Shown here: positions 12,401-22,690 of the stretch, in pieces
How positions within the stretch are numbered: the stretch's first letter is position 1
Layout: each line of letters opens with the position of its first letter
Source: Protopterus annectens
Lineage: Eukaryota > Chordata > Ceratodontiformes > Protopteridae
Length of the DNA: 64,000 nt
Reading direction: 5' to 3'
Assembly: GCF_019279795.1 (NCBI RefSeq)
Contig: NC_056744.1
Span: 902,020,404-902,084,403 of the forward strand
The notes under the pieces: model-generated
Database searches by the model: none
Told to the model about the DNA's origin: nothing
What the model saw: the letters and a program-made list of their open reading frames with translations, nothing else
Made by a program: the position numbers and the translations under genes

Positions 12401-12931
12401 CTATTGGAACTTCTGGGTATCCTTCTTCCACATTGCCCTCAATTCTGCCTGCAAACCCTGGTATTTTATGACTTTGTGTCTCTTTGTATGTAAGACACTG
12501 TAGTCACTGGGTGTGGTAATTTCATTGATCAATGCTACTTGTATCTTCTTTTCGTGGACTACTATACCTTTATTTATAGCATCTATTTTTTGAAGACTTG
12601 GTAATGGGTGAGCCCATGTAATATAAACTACATCATTTCCTGTAATGCTTTGTGGCTCATGTTTCCAATGTTTTTCAGCTACTTCAATATTATAATATCT
12701 GCACAATCCCCAATGCAACAGTTTTGCCACATTATGCCTTTCAGTGTACATTCCTTCTGCCATTAGTATATCACAACCAGCAACAAGATGAGCGACTGTT
12801 TCTAATTCTGTTTTACGAAACATACATTTGTCTTTCTCCCACATGTTAAATAGACTTTGTAAACCAGAGTGTATGTAGGCCACTCTCTTGGGCTTCCAAT
12901 ATTGTCCTTCCATCTTTCGGTTTAAATTCAC
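12401..12931 (-). pseudogene. RLE-LINE C-terminal Cys-His and endonuclease domain
   Basis: The 176-residue frame starts with MNLNRKMEGQYWKPKR and continues through a Cys-His region (WEKDKCMFRKTELETVAHLV then AGCDILM and ERHN), where the second Cys of the usual CxxC is changed to Arg. Next come HWGLCRYYN, a segment aligned to the PD-type restriction-like endonuclease (KGIVVHEKKIQVALINEIT then PSD), and KYQGLQAEL. The second copy at 16607-16968 keeps CRFC, so that substitution arose in this copy. In intact relatives this region binds and cleaves target DNA. Confidence 0.65.
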
Positions 12932-14012
12932 CTCTCCTTAACTATTCCTGCATTCAATCCTGTTCGACACGAAGTTGTTCCAAGAGTTTTCTGTACTTGC
13001 AACTATATTTATACATTTTCCACATTTCTTGCCTTCTCATCTGATCTTTCAACTTATATTCTTTCTTCTTTTTTTTTTTTTGACACATTCATTTGTTGCC
13101 TGATTTTTATCTACTTCTGGTTTGATTTCAATTCCGGCTTGACACTGATATGCTTCTGCTAAACTAAGCATGGAAGTCATCTTAGACTTTTTCTCCTCAT
13201 GTTTTCAAACTTTCACTATGTTTGGGTCTTGTGAAGTCAGCAGATATGTATACAGCCCTAAGATTGTAGATCTTTACATGTAATCAATTTCTAGGAGATC
13301 CATCCCTCCTTCAGAACAGGGAATACATAATCTTGGTATACACTCATTTGATAAGCATGAAGCATTTTTCTTGTTTTCCTGTCCAATGGATCCAATGCAT
13401 TTTAGGGCCAGACAATCACTCCAAAACTCTATGTTATGACAGGAAGAGCAAATTAATTTATTGCTTGGACTTTGTTCCTAGATGTGAAAGCTGTTTTCAG
13501 TATTAATTTAGTCTTCTAAAATATTCCTTGCTAAGTTTTATTTGCACTTGCTCATATTTTATTGTTGGTCCTTCATCAGTTTCCAAATATTTATATACTC
13601 CCTCTTGCTCAAGTTCTTTCATATCACATTCCTGTCCCAGGCTGATTTTTTTTTTTTTTGGTGCCACAGCTTTCCTGCTTTAAAGGGTACTTTTGCACAT
13701 TTATCAAGACCAAATGACATTCTTATATCATCTGAAAAAGTTTTGACCACTTGCAGTTGTGCTTTCAGTTCCTCGTTTGATGAGCTATACAGTTTTAAAT
13801 CATCAACAAAGAGAAAATGAGAAGTCGTTATACTTTTGTTGTTTTCTAGGAGCCAAATTGTAGTCATGGCCTAAGCTGTTAAGTAGACAGCTTAATGGGT
13901 TAAGGGCAAGACAAAAGAACATTGGTGAGAAAGAGTCACCCTGGAATATCCCCTTTGAATTTTTATCCCTAGAATAATAATTTGTTCTTTATCATGGCTT
14001 AACTGCAAAGTA
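12567..14012. repeat. 1.45-kb direct repeat, left copy, flanking PLE2
   Basis: This segment of the RLE LINE recurs at 16604-18051 with only about a dozen differences by eye and two bases more in a poly-T run. The two copies abut the ends of PLE2 exactly. Host sequence outside them (12311-12566 and 18052-18203) is single-copy and continuous with the repeat. It therefore behaves like an enormous target-site duplication. Confidence 0.9.
13619..14012 (-). pseudogene. RLE-LINE RT motif C block (left copy)
   Basis: The frame shows FLFVDDLKLYSSSNEELKAQ with the catalytic Asp pair, then DDIRMSFGLDKCAKVPFKAG, the hallmark of the R2-like LINE group. Upstream (13870-14000) a shifted frame reads a GDS-like motif B segment. 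A poly-T tract at about 13648-13663 breaks the frame into the downstream KYLG segment. The duplicate at 17661-17906 is almost identical. Confidence 0.75.
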
Positions 14013-14150
14013 AAGATGATATGTTCCTGGAATTCGACAACAGTTGACTGAAAGCCACCACGGAAGATGTAAATCAGACCAGGAACAGGATTCTTGCACC
14101 AAACGATACTCTTTTATTGTAAAACCACAATGAATTGTTCAAAAGATGTT

Positions 14151-14190
14151 GAGCGCTTTCATCAATATACATATGACTTCCTCAGAACAC
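14151..14190 (-). ncRNA. Candidate hammerhead-like motif in PLE2
   Basis: On the minus strand CTGAGGA is followed by AGTC, a spacer, and GATGAAAGCGCTC. The CUGANGA and GAAA strings match hammerhead core blocks and occupy the same place relative to the GIY-YIG gene as in PLE1. Pairing of a stem II is weak by eye, so activity is doubtful. Confidence 0.35.
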
Positions 14191-14734
14191 AATATAGGAA
14201 GAAACAGTTCCCTTATAAATACAAAAAAACGCCCTTTTTCTCTAATTATTCAATTAAAAACTAACAGTGGATGACAATTAGTAATTAAATGCCTTCTATC
14301 TCAATGCAGCATCCTACACTGACAAAAATTCCTGTTACATCCCTCATGCTTATATTCAATATTAAATACTAAATACAATAATGAACAACAATAATTAAAA
14401 ATGAGTAGTAACTTACTAAATTCAACTACTGAAAAAACTACAATAAAAATATGTATTTACTAATAATAAAAAAAACACAAACTATGTCCTATTGTTTTGT
14501 ATAAAATGACTGCTTGTTACATTATATAGAAACATATACTGTGTGTATATATATGTCTCCTGAACCCCATCGAAGTGAATAATATTGAATAAAATAAATA
14601 CAATACACTTGTTACAAATAAATATACTGAGAATATACAACTATGTATAAACTGCTGTCTAGTAATGAGCTCATCCAGGAATAACAAAATAAAAAATTAT
14701 AATTATAAAAAATGAGTGCACTGGTGATATCAAA

Positions 14735-15949
14735 TTATGTTCTAACTAATGGTTTAGTAGGGATCATTTCATTAAGTCCTGGTGATATGCCTGCATTTAG
14801 TCTTATCTGCCACTTAATCTCCTTTTCACTCACTATAGCTCTAATATTTCCCCCTCTGGGGTTGTATGGTATCACTTCTAAGATAGCAAATTTAAAGTTA
14901 TTACAATTTGGGCTATTAATAAGATGCCGAGATAGGGCATTGTTCACATCTTTTTTTCTAATGCAATACGTATGATCGTATATCCTGTTCTTCAGACAAT
15001 GATCCATTTTCCCAACATAATAATTGTAGCATGTGTCACATATAGCCAAATATATTAAATGTTGTGACAAACAATTACCAGGACTAAACCATACCTTGCT
15101 TCGTAAATTGTTGTTTAATGTAATAGTAGGTTTCTCAAAAATATACCTGCAATAGTTACAACGTCCACATTTTGTGGTACCCCCCTTAGATGTTTTTCTT
15201 TTCTTGTAATGACTAGTTGTAACTTCTATGATTCTCTTGATGTTGTTTCCTGTTTTATACACAAAATGTGGCTTAGATGGTACTTTGTCTTTGATGGTAG
15301 GATCACTAGTAAGTATATTCCAATTGGAAGTAATGATGTCTTTTACTTCTTTGGCGTGCCTTCCATATTTCAATATGTATGCCTTTATATAGTTGTCATA
15401 ATCATTGCTGTCATTGGCATTATTACCCCTTTCCCTATTGTTCTGAAGGCCCATACCTAGTAGTGGTGGATATTTCTTGCCCCATTCCTCTGATGTATAC
15501 ATAATGATATCCTTGATCATGGCTGAGGGGTATCCCTTATCGGTAAATAAGCTGCCTATATATGCTAGTTCCTGCAACATACATTCCTTCACCGAGGTCA
15601 TCCTGGCCGCTCTAATGCACTGCCCCTTGACGATACCTCGTTTGGTAGCATAGGAATGGGCACTATCATAATGTAAGTAGCCATTACTATAGGTATCCTT
15701 CCTATATATACGTGACTGGAAGGTTTTCCCATCACTGTAAATGTAGACATCAAGGTAGTTGATCCCCACCACATCCATCTGATGTGTGAACTTAAGGTAA
15801 TTAGTACTGTGATTGATATAATCTACAAAGTCAGTTAGTTTGTCCACATCTCCTTCCCATAGAATAAAAATATCGTCCAGATATCGGACGTATCTTATAA
15901 TATAGGACATCCACGTTGATTGTAAAACAAACTCGTTCTCCCAATCCAA
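14735..15949 (-). pseudogene. PLE2 RT C-terminal part plus GIY-YIG endonuclease
   Basis: The 404-residue frame opens just before the catalytic YVRYLDDIFILWEG (motif C), then runs through the RT thumb (INYLDVYIYSDGK, RIYRKDTYSNGYLHYDSAHS) and the connector (KYGRHAKEVKDIITSNWNIL). A Cys-rich segment, CGRCNYCRYI, follows, then the GIY-YIG domain (IYLAICDTCYNYYVGKMDH then LKNRIYDH). All expected catalytic blocks are present. It overlaps the upstream RT frame at 15895-15949 in another phase; a single-base change near 15980, in the GSMGAACS-like motif B region, would explain the shift. Confidence 0.9.
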
Positions 15950-16968
15950 CAGTACGAGATTAGCGTATGTAGAGCATGCCGCCCCATACTTCCAGTCCTC
16001 TGCCTATAGTACTCTCCCTCATAATAGATGTAGTTATTATCGAGTACTATGTCCATAAATTCAGTAAGTAGAGAAACTTCATCCAGTTCCAGACCACTAA
16101 AATTGTGTAAACTATTCTGGAATCTAATTATACCATCGTTCCTGGGAATGCAGGAGAAAAGATCCTTTATGTCAGTTGTTACAAATACCAGGTTAGGACT
16201 CCACAGATCTTGTTTGAAAATTCCTAGGAATTCCCAGGAATCTTTCATAATATGCACTAGGGAATTGTACATATGTTTCAATCTGTGGTGTATAACCTTA
16301 CCCATTGGGAATGCTTTACTGTTACTGCCTGAAATAATAGGTCTAAACGGGGGGTCCAAAGGATTTTTGTGTACCTTGGGGATCCCCGTAATTGTAGCTA
16401 ATATAGGAAATTCGATTTTGAGAAATCTGTAGGTTTCTTCATTTATTCTATTTTCTAACAAGTATTCTTCCAAATAAGAATTGATTCTACCATGAGCAAT
16501 ATTCACCTGGTTAAGTGAGGAAACTTCATATTGTGTGGAGTTATTTAAGAGTTCAAAAATTTTAGCTTTATATTTCTCTTGATCGTATAAAACTATTCCT
16601 CCCCCTTTATTTATAGCATCTATTTTTTGAAGACTTGGTAATGGGTGAGCCCATGTAATATAAACTACATCATTTCCTGTAATGCTTTGTGGCTCATGTT
16701 TCCAATGTTTTTCAGCTACTTCAGTATTATAATATCTGCACAATCCCCAATGCAACAGTTTTGCCACATTATGCCTTTCAGTGTACATTCCTTCTGCCAT
16801 TAGTATATCACAACCAGCAACAAGATGAGCGACTGTTTCTAATTCTGTTTTACAAAACCTACATTTGTCTTTCTCCCACATGTTAAATAGACTTTGTAAA
16901 CCAGAGTGTATGTAGGCCACTATCTTGGGCTTCCAATATTGCCCTTCCATCTTTCGGTTTAAATTCAC
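15895..16968 (-). pseudogene. PLE2 RT N-terminal part fused in frame to RLE-LINE C-terminus
   Basis: The first ~120 residues (16968-16604) are the C-terminal Cys-His domain of the host LINE (CRFCKTELETVAHLVAGC). The frame then passes without a stop through INKGGGIVLYDQEKY, the PLE RT start, and on to ITGIPKVHKNPLDPPFRP, FVTTDIKDLFSCIPR and YRQRTGSMG before the frameshift. The 357-residue open frame is a chance in-frame fusion made by the insertion. I see no sign that it is a real gene, but it would produce a chimeric protein if transcribed. Confidence 0.8.
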
Positions 16969-18051
16969 CTCTCCTTAACTATTCCTGCATTCAATCCTGT
17001 TCGACATGAAGTTGTTCCAAGAGTTTTCTGTACTTGCAACTATATTTATACATTTTCCACATTTCTTGCCTTCTCATCTGATCTTTCAACTTATATTCTT
17101 TCTTCTTTTTTTTTTTTTGACACATTCATTTGTTGCCTGATTTTTATCTACTTCTGGTTTGATTTCTATTCCGGCTTGACACTGATATGCTTCTGCTAAA
17201 CTAAGCATGGAAGTCATCTTAGACTTTTTCTCCTCATGTTTTCAAACTTTCACTATGTTTGGGTCTTGTGAAGTCAGCAGATATGTATACAGCCCTAAGA
17301 TTGTAGATCTTTACATGTAATCAATTTCTAGGAGATCCATATCTCCTTCAGAACAGGGAATACATAATCTTGGTATACACTCATTTGATAAGCATGAAGC
17401 ATTTTTCTTGTTTTCCTGTCCAATGGATCCAATGCATTTTAGGGCCAGACAATCACTCCAAAACTCTATGTTATGACAGGAAGAGCAAATTAATTTATTG
17501 CTTGGACTTTGTTCCTAGATGTGAAAGCTGTTTTCAGTATTAATTTAGTCTTCTAAAATATTCCTTGCTAAGTTTTATTTGCACTTGCTCATATTTTATT
17601 GTTGGTCCTTCATCAGTTCCCAAATATTTATATACTCCCTCTTGCTCAAGTTCTTTCATATCACATTCCTGTCCCAGGCTGATTTTTTTTTTTTTTTTGG
17701 TGCCACAGCTTTCCTGCTTTAAAGGGTACTTTTGCACATTTATCAAGACCAAATGACATTCTTATATCATCTGAAAAAGTTTTGACCACTTGCAGTTGTG
17801 CTTTCAGTTCCTCGTTTGATGAGCTATACAGTTTTAAATCATCAACAAAGAGAAAATGAGAAGTCGTTATACTTTTGTTGTTTTCTAGGAGCCAAATTGT
17901 AGTCATGGCCTAAGCTGTTAAGTAGACAGCTTAATGGGTTAAGGGCAAGACAAAAGAACATTGGTGAGAAAGAGTCACCCTGGAATATCCCCTTTGAATT
18001 TTTATCCCTAGAATAATAATTTGTTCTTTATCATGGCTTAACTGCAAAGTA
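16604..18051. repeat. 1.45-kb direct repeat, right copy, flanking PLE2
   Basis: This is the right-hand copy of the host-LINE segment at 12567-14012, starting at the PLE2 5' junction and ending at CTTAACTGCAAAGTA, after which unique host LINE sequence resumes. High identity between copies indicates a recent event compared with the decay of the LINE itself. Confidence 0.9.
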
Positions 18052-18203
18052 GTTTGCCAATGCTTCACGGTCACTATAATGTAATCAGTGTAGGGTGTAT
18101 CTTATACATTTGAAAAACACTCTTTTATCTATGAATGTGGGATACGGTTAAATACTTTTTTTGTAGTCTATCCATGCCATCTTTGATTCTTCCCCTTTTT
18201 ACA
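17540..18203 (-). pseudogene. RLE-LINE RT core, right copy with motif A
   Basis: The minus strand reads AWIDYKKVFNRIPHS (18190-18130) in one frame, then the motif B region and FVDDLKLYSSS (motif C) at 17906-17661, and on to VYKYLGTDEGPTIKYEQV. The motif A part is single-copy; the rest is duplicated at 12567-14012. Stops and shifts show that the gene is dead. At 18203 the LINE is interrupted by the Gypsy element and resumes at 34193. Confidence 0.75.
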
Positions 18204-18263
18204 GCTAGCACATGCTTGTTATTTATATCCATGTGCCAACCTTGAAACACTTCTTAAAGATAC

Positions 18264-18323
<60 letters not shown>

Positions 18324-18327
18324 CATG

Positions 18328-18408
<81 letters not shown>

Positions 18409-18417
18409 ACATGCACG

Positions 18418-18468
<51 letters not shown>

Positions 18469-18475
18469 TTCTATA
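18204..18475 (-). repeat. Gypsy 3' LTR, truncated, with expanded (CA)n
   Basis: On the minus strand the LTR begins right after the polypurine tract with TATAGAATAGTG, matching the TGTAGAATAGTG start of the 5' LTR. The short CA run of the 5' LTR is expanded here to about 210 bp. The LTR then continues through the TATA-box region and stops at GCTAGC, close to the expected transcription start. The ~180 bp of R-U5 sequence in the 5' LTR is missing. Confidence 0.75.
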
Positions 18476-18728
18476 TCCTCCCTCTTTGAGAAATAAGTCA
18501 TGCAATATTGATGACATTAATTGACATGCAATCAATACAAATAATTCTTTGTCATGTAGTTATACAGAACTAAATACATATAGGCAATTATGTCCATGTT
18601 GCTGTGTATTTCACACTAGGTCTGGAAATACAACCAAATCATGTGACATAGAAATTAGAATTAGGTCTAGCAACTGGGACTGTCTCTGTTGAATGTTAGG
18701 ATCTCATCTCAGTACATATACTTGTTAC
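18476..18728 (-). other. Gypsy 3' untranslated region and polypurine tract
   Basis: About 250 bp between the integrase remnant and the 3' LTR carries no open frame. The polypurine tract AAAGAGGGAGGA (minus strand, 18487-18476) sits directly against the LTR start, where plus-strand DNA synthesis would be primed. Confidence 0.75.
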
Positions 18729-19939
18729 TTAACCAATCCAGGTGAAACCTTTTACTGTTTGTATCTTCATTGTCTCTCCTTCTTTCAATGGACAAAGAAA
18801 TTTGTTCAATTTGTCATAGATGGACTTCTGGAAAGAAGACTTTCTGAATAATTGGGCTCTAATTGTTCTGTTGTTCTTAGCTTTAGGCCGCAACAAACTG
18901 GAAATAATAGGCGATGTTGTCCTGGTTTGCCTAGATAGAAGTCTCTGATCAGGTGAGCCAAGTACATCATCGCAGGGTTTGTTTCTGAGATTAAGTAAAT
19001 TTAAAAAGTCATCGGTATTATCACGCTTTGACCTCTCAAGTAATTGGTTTGCACTCTGTACTGCATGTTCAGCTAGTCCATTTGACTGTAGATATTCTGG
19101 GCTACTGCTAACATGTCCCATTCTTTTGCAAATTTCTGAAACAACTGACCAGTAAATTGGGTACCACTGTCAGAAATAACTTCGTGTGGACTACCATGGA
19201 CTGAGAAATTATGTTTCATCTTGGTGATGATAGCAGTGGACATTCGGTTAGGTAGTAAATCAACCTCAAACCAATTCAAATAAAGGTCTACCAACACTAA
19301 GTAATGCTGATTATTCCACTCGGATATATCAGTGGCTACTGTTGACCAGAGTAGTTCAGGAACTTGACTTAGATGAATTGGTTCTTTTTGCAAATGTGGT
19401 TTAGTACTTTTGCATACTGAACAAAAAGAAAGTACTTTATCAATGTCTTTTAGTAGAAAAGGCCCAAATACTAGTTATCTCACCCTTCTTTTGCTAGATT
19501 CAGAACCTGAGTTACCACAATGCAAAATCTGGATATATTCATGTTGTAAGGAAACAGGAACAACAATTCTAGGACCTTTGAAAATAATGCCATCTTCCAT
19601 CAACATCTCATGTCTGTAAGGAAAATAAATTTGCACTTCAGGTGGTACACTAGATTGCATTGATGGCCATCCAACATTAATGCAGTGGCTGAGCATTTGC
19701 AAAACAGGATCGGCCTTTGCATGATCTCTCAGCTCATCAAGTCTTGCAGTAGACAAATTATGCACTTCCATGACATCAAAGTTAAAATTCTCTGCATGAA
19801 GTTGTTCCATTGCATTTCTGGGTGATCTGAATAAGGTATCAGCCAGATAAAGATGTTTGCCTTTTGTATAGACCATTTTGAAGCTGTACTTTTGAAATTT
19901 GAGCATCATTCTTTGTAATCTCACTGGAGCTGAATGCAT
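18729..19939 (-). pseudogene. Gypsy RNase H end and integrase
   Basis: The block at 19939-19475 covers the end of RNase H and the linker (KMVYTKGKHLYLADTLFR) and a degraded zinc-binding region. The integrase core follows with its three acidic positions: ATDISEWNNQHYLVLVDLY, VISDSGTQFTGQLFQ, and the Glu in LQSNGLAEHAVQ. The C-terminal part runs to 18729. Frames change near 19470, 19390 and 19100. In an active element this enzyme inserts the cDNA. Confidence 0.85.
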
Positions 19940-19949
19940 AGGCTACTTT

Positions 19950-20940
19950 AGAATAGTAACTAGAGGTTGGTAATCAGTTTTTGCTCGTCCATAGATAAAA
20001 TCATGAAACTTTGAACATACAAATACTGTTGCCAAAAGTTCTCTCAATTTGAGCATATTGCATTTTAGTTTAGGTAAGAACTCTAGATACATAGGCTACT
20101 GGTCTGCCTTCTTGAAAAATAAATGTGCCAAGACCAAATTTTGAAGCATCACAGGAAAGAGTTACTGGTTTATTGACATCATAGTAACTTAATGTAGGTG
20201 GGGTGGTGATTTTCTGCTTAAGGTCTTCAAATGCATTCTGGTGCTGTAACAATGAAGGCCATATAACATTTTTGTGCATCAGCTCTCTCAGAGGCACTGT
20301 CAACTCACTGAAGTCTGGTATAAACTTGCCTAAATAGTTGACCATACCAAGAAAACTTTGTAGAGTCTAAACATTATCTGGTGCTGACATCTCAAGAATG
20401 GCTGCTTGCTTGGATGGGTCTAGTTGCAAGCCCATGCTAGTAAATAAATGACCTATATATGTAACTTCTAGTAGTCTGAATTTGCATTTCAGAGGATTGA
20501 GCTTTAAGTTCACTTCACATGCTTTGTCTAGAATTTTCTTAAGGTTTCTGTCATGCTCTGCTTCACTATTGCCTCCAACCAATAAATAATCTACTATTAT
20601 GGCACAAGGATAACCTGAAAAATATTTGCTCTATTGCCTCTGAAAGACTTCACTTGCAGAATTTATTCCAAATGGCATCTTGAGGAATTTATATCTGCTA
20701 AATGGGGTACTGAAAGTTGTCAGTAACAGAGATTTATGATCAAGCATCACTTGCCAAAATGAACTTTTTCCATCCAAGACTGAAAAAAACAGTGGCATTT
20801 GGTATTAGAGCTGTGACTTCCTTGACTGTACACATTGGATGATGTGGTCTGTTTAACGCTTTGTTTAGATCTCCTGAGTCAATACATATTCTGATTTTGT
20901 CTGAACCTTTTTGGGGGCTGCTACCAGAGATGACACCCAT
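19950..20940 (-). pseudogene. Gypsy reverse transcriptase and RNase H start
   Basis: The RT begins with KIRICIDSGDLNKALNRPHH and TVKEVTALIPNATVFFSL (the motif A Asp region). The catalytic box, normally YxDD, reads IVDYLLVGG around 20600-20570, so the second Asp is lost. Downstream are LKLNPLKCKFRLLEVTYIGH, MVNYLGKFIPDFSELTVPLR and the RNase H start TLSCDASKFGLGTFIFQEG. Open blocks at 20740-20940, 20367-20582 and 20070-20345 are separated by stops. The altered active site means this copy is dead independently of the stops. Confidence 0.85.
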
Positions 20941-21160
20941 TCAGTTGATGCAGCAAAGTGTAATTTGTCCAGTTACAGAACCATTTTTCCCAACTAAGCT
21001 TTAACTTTATTCTGCATTGCTATCAGAACTTTTATTGCTGGTCTGACCACTGAACTGTCCTCTGGGTCTGACTTCATAGAATACACAACTGGAAGTTTGC
21101 CAAACTTGTCACTGAAAAAAATCAGCACACTCTGAGAAAATAGCTTCATTATAGTTGGAA

Positions 21161-21727
21161 CTAGGATATATGATGAATGTCTTTGGTAAAAGAAAGCAAA
21201 TTCATTCTCAAACTGTCTCTGAGACCCAATAATGACCGCACTGGTCTTTGGACTACATAAAATAACAAACTGTAACAGTTCCTAGCCAAATAACATGAAA
21301 GCACTACTGAGCCTTCGGTCTGAATTTCTTCACCTCCATAAGCAACAAGTTTCACACAACTAGCTACATTGAGTTGTTCACTAGTTCTCACCTTAGCAAA
21401 TATGTCTGCTGACATAACATTACACTTTGAGCCAGTGTCTACTTTAACCTCGGTGGATTTACCATTGATCTGGACAGTATAAAACACTTCACTCTTTGCC
21501 AGCAGATTTACTGCATCAACCTTTTCATCAATTAGTGATACGCCATCTATATAGAAAGTAGAATTGCAGCTGTCTATACGATCAACTTGCTTTTTTGAGT
21601 GACCATTCTTTATAACTGTGTGAGGTTTATTTGATTTGCAAAACTTTTGAAAATGGTTCCATTTTTTATACTTGTGGCACTGCTGAACAAATGCTAAGCA
21701 TTTTTCTCTTTTAAACTCATGACTCAA
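21161..21727 (-). pseudogene. Gypsy zinc knuckle remnant and aspartic protease
   Basis: The 188-residue frame starts with a Cys-His segment from the gag C-terminus (CHKYKKWNHFQKFCKSNKPH, a CX2C-like knuckle with changed spacing). It then carries the protease with its DTGS-type active site (VKVDTGSKCNVMSADIF) and the second conserved GL block near the end (RSLLGLRDSL). The protease would cleave the polyprotein. The position between gag and RT is standard for Gypsy. Confidence 0.85.
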
Positions 21728-22528
21728 CTGCGACAGTTAACAATAAAGCTGGATTTGGGTTTTGCTGACTCACCCTTGTACTGCACTGAGCATGTCCTTT
21801 TCTTAGAACTTGCTGAAAAACTATGGGATCTCCCAGGAAAAACCCACAGGGGTTGCGGTGCCATGTGCTTAGGCCTGCTTCTACTAGCTACATGTCGCAT
21901 GCTATCTACATTTGCTCTAGAGCCTGCTGAAACCATAGTCTTATCACTTTCAAGAATACATGTGTGCCCTTCTGTAACTTCACAAATTTGACAAATCTTA
22001 ATAGCTTTGCTCAGCGTTAAATCACTGTCACAAAGCAAAATCTTTTTCACTGCAGCACTTTTAAAACCACACATAAGCCTGTCCTTTATCAACTCATCTT
22101 TTAAGTCACCAAAACAACACATTTTAGCTTTGTTTCTGGTCGGTAATGCAAGCTGCAAAAGTCTCCCCTGGTTTTTGTTCTCTTTCGTAAAACAAATGGC
22201 ACTCTAATGTAATGTTTGTCTGTGGGTTACACATTCTCCTGAACTTGCATTTCAAACATGCAGGGTCTTTCCTTGATTCAGCCTGTACAACAATATGAGG
22301 GTTTTCACCTTCTCCTTCATATACTGCTGGTGCATACACAAATAAAGACTTCCTTTCAATGGCCTCTGACCCAGCTAGGTTTAGCAAAATGAATGCCCTG
22401 GTGCATGCATCTTTGTCAGAATAAGCTGCTTGTATAAAAATATTGTACTCTTGCTCAAATATTCTCCACTTCTCTGCAATATCCTGATCAAACACCAATG
22501 GTGATGGCTTTCAAAATCTGTCTGCCAT
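21724..22528 (-). pseudogene. Gypsy gag (capsid)
   Basis: The likely start is the ATG on the minus strand at 22528, giving MADRF, then a stop, then KPSPLVFDQDIAEKWRIFEQ, the usual start of this vertebrate Gypsy capsid. The block continues with FILLNLAGSEAIERKSLF, NITLECHLFYEREQKPGETF and, after a frameshift near 22150, DLKDELIKDRLMCGFKSAAV and LTLSKAIKICQICEVTEG. The second block ends near 21724 before the zinc-knuckle region. The early stop and the internal shift both inactivate it. Confidence 0.85.
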
Positions 22529-22579
22529 ATTAACACATACCAAAAAAAGCTTTGGCAAAGATGCATGAACACACACACA

Positions 22580-22587
22580 CATATACA
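22580..22587. repeat. Left TSD of the hAT transposon (CATATACA)
   Basis: The eight bases CATATACA directly precede the hAT terminus TAGGGTTGCC and are repeated perfectly at 32878-32885 after the other terminus. Eight bases is the standard hAT duplication. The target is a short CA/TA-rich run just upstream of Gypsy gag, which slightly raises the chance of coincidence. Confidence 0.85.
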
Positions 22588-22690
22588 TAGGGTTGCCAGC
22601 TGTCCGGTTTTTGACCGGACTATCCGGTTTTCAGTGAAATTGTCCGGTGAAAAAAAAATCATCAAAACCGGACTAATGAAGTCCGTTTTT
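22588..22690 (+). repeat. hAT left terminal and subterminal repeats
   Basis: After the TAGGGTTGCCAGCTG terminus, TCCGGT or its complement ACCGGA occurs at least five times within 100 bp (around 22603, 22615, 22622, 22643 and 22666). Such subterminal motif clusters are where hAT transposases bind. The right end has only weak equivalents, so the two ends are asymmetric. Confidence 0.7.

Larger units (their letters stand above)
14013..16603 (-). mobile_element. Penelope-like element PLE2
   Basis: This second Penelope-like element lies on the minus strand, with its 3' end at 14013 and its truncated 5' end at 16603. It encodes RT and GIY-YIG nuclease with one apparent frameshift between them, so it is much better preserved than PLE1. 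Its 5' end falls inside the KGGG motif of the RT N-terminus, joined to the host LINE at CCTTTATTTATAGC. There is no short TSD; instead a 1.45-kb piece of host LINE is repeated on both sides. A hammerhead-like motif lies near the 3' end at 14151-14190. Confidence 0.9.
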
